Source of the DNA: Rhodopseudomonas sp.
Lineage (GTDB): Bacteria > Pseudomonadota > Alphaproteobacteria > Rhizobiales > Xanthobacteraceae
Length of the DNA stretch: 64,000 nt
Assembly: GCF_013377015.1 (NCBI RefSeq)
Contig: NZ_JACABA010000002.1
Span: forward strand, 1,083,691-1,147,690
Direction: 5' to 3'
The translations under genes were made by a program, and so were the position numbers. The notes beneath the pieces were generated by a model that ran no database searches, was not told the DNA's origin, and saw only the letters and a program-made list of their open reading frames with translations. Of this stretch, positions 63,947-64,000 are shown piece after piece (positions within the stretch are counted from its first letter, which is position 1; each line of letters starts with the position of its first letter).

Positions 63947-64000
63947 CATCGACGAAGCCAAGGATTGGCGCGGCGAGGAGGTGAGCTGCGCAAGTTGCCC
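63934..64000 (+). CDS. Start of a further nif-operon gene, cut by the window edge
   Basis: ATG 63934 opens MTTDIDEAKDWRGEEVSCAS followed by Cys-Pro in a frame different from the TPR gene. Only 22 codons are visible; the pattern CASC suggests a metal- or cluster-binding protein. No family named. Confidence 0.5.

Overview
The window reads as chromosome of a Rhodopseudomonas palustris-type purple nonsulfur alphaproteobacterium (Nitrobacteraceae). GC is high, SOS and FNR/FixK-type sites have the alphaproteobacterial form, and two diagnostic clusters are present: the p-coumarate uptake and activation locus (couR, couSTU, couP, couB, couA, tarMQP) in the gene order I recall from R. palustris, and the start of the nitrogenase regulon (fixR-like gene, nifA, ferredoxins, nifB). 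I saw no rRNA, tRNA, CRISPR array or intact insertion sequence.

Layout. 0-17.4 kb: the end of an enoyl-CoA hydratase, a small Cys-containing protein behind an FNR/FixK-like box, a periplasmic phosphate-binding-like protein translationally coupled to a PAS-GGDEF-EAL protein, a class III CoA-transferase whose halves appear permuted, a SulP-STAS-cyclic-nucleotide-binding transporter, the SOS mutasome operon imuA-imuB-imuC with its GTTC-N7-GTTC box, glycerate 2-kinase, two small proteins and a dead Kef-type antiporter fragment. 17.4-32 kb: couR, an ABC transporter for aromatic acids (one subunit a permease-ATPase fusion), a diguanylate cyclase, the binding protein couP, a thioesterase, couB, couA, a DUF3237 protein, the TRAP transporter tarMQP and pobA (4-hydroxybenzoate 3-hydroxylase). 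Related 15-bp palindromes (GTTAT-N5-ATAAC type) lie in the couR/couS, couA and tarP/pobA promoter regions and define a probable CouR regulon running from uptake to 4-hydroxybenzoate.

32-51.7 kb: a DUF2848-amidase pair, then a large acyl-CoA catabolic locus. It encodes a DUF35 protein with a cysteine-less thiolase-like partner (retro-aldolase candidate), two short-chain dehydrogenases, two SCP-X-type thiolases, two substrate-binding proteins with one complete Liv-type ABC transporter, a crotonase, an acyl-CoA dehydrogenase, a pair of MaoC-type hydratases, a TetR regulator and an AMP-forming ligase. A perfect operator-like palindrome TTACCCATGGGTAA sits in the divergent thiolase/tetR promoter. 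The genes would make an import-activate-degrade pathway for an unidentified, probably branched or alicyclic, carboxylic acid. This is the best candidate here for an undescribed system.

51.7-64 kb: small genes (thermonuclease-like, SpeE-like), feoAB ferrous iron uptake, a YqeB-like protein, fixR-like SDR, nifA, a nif ferredoxin, nifB, a second ferredoxin, an IscA-like protein, a TPR-like protein and the start of one more gene. Two sigma-54 promoters, each preceded by two NifA sites (TGT-N10-ACA), drive the first ferredoxin and nifB. FNR/FixK-like boxes occur upstream of feoA and nifA and of several other genes, in keeping with an organism that switches between oxic and anoxic growth.
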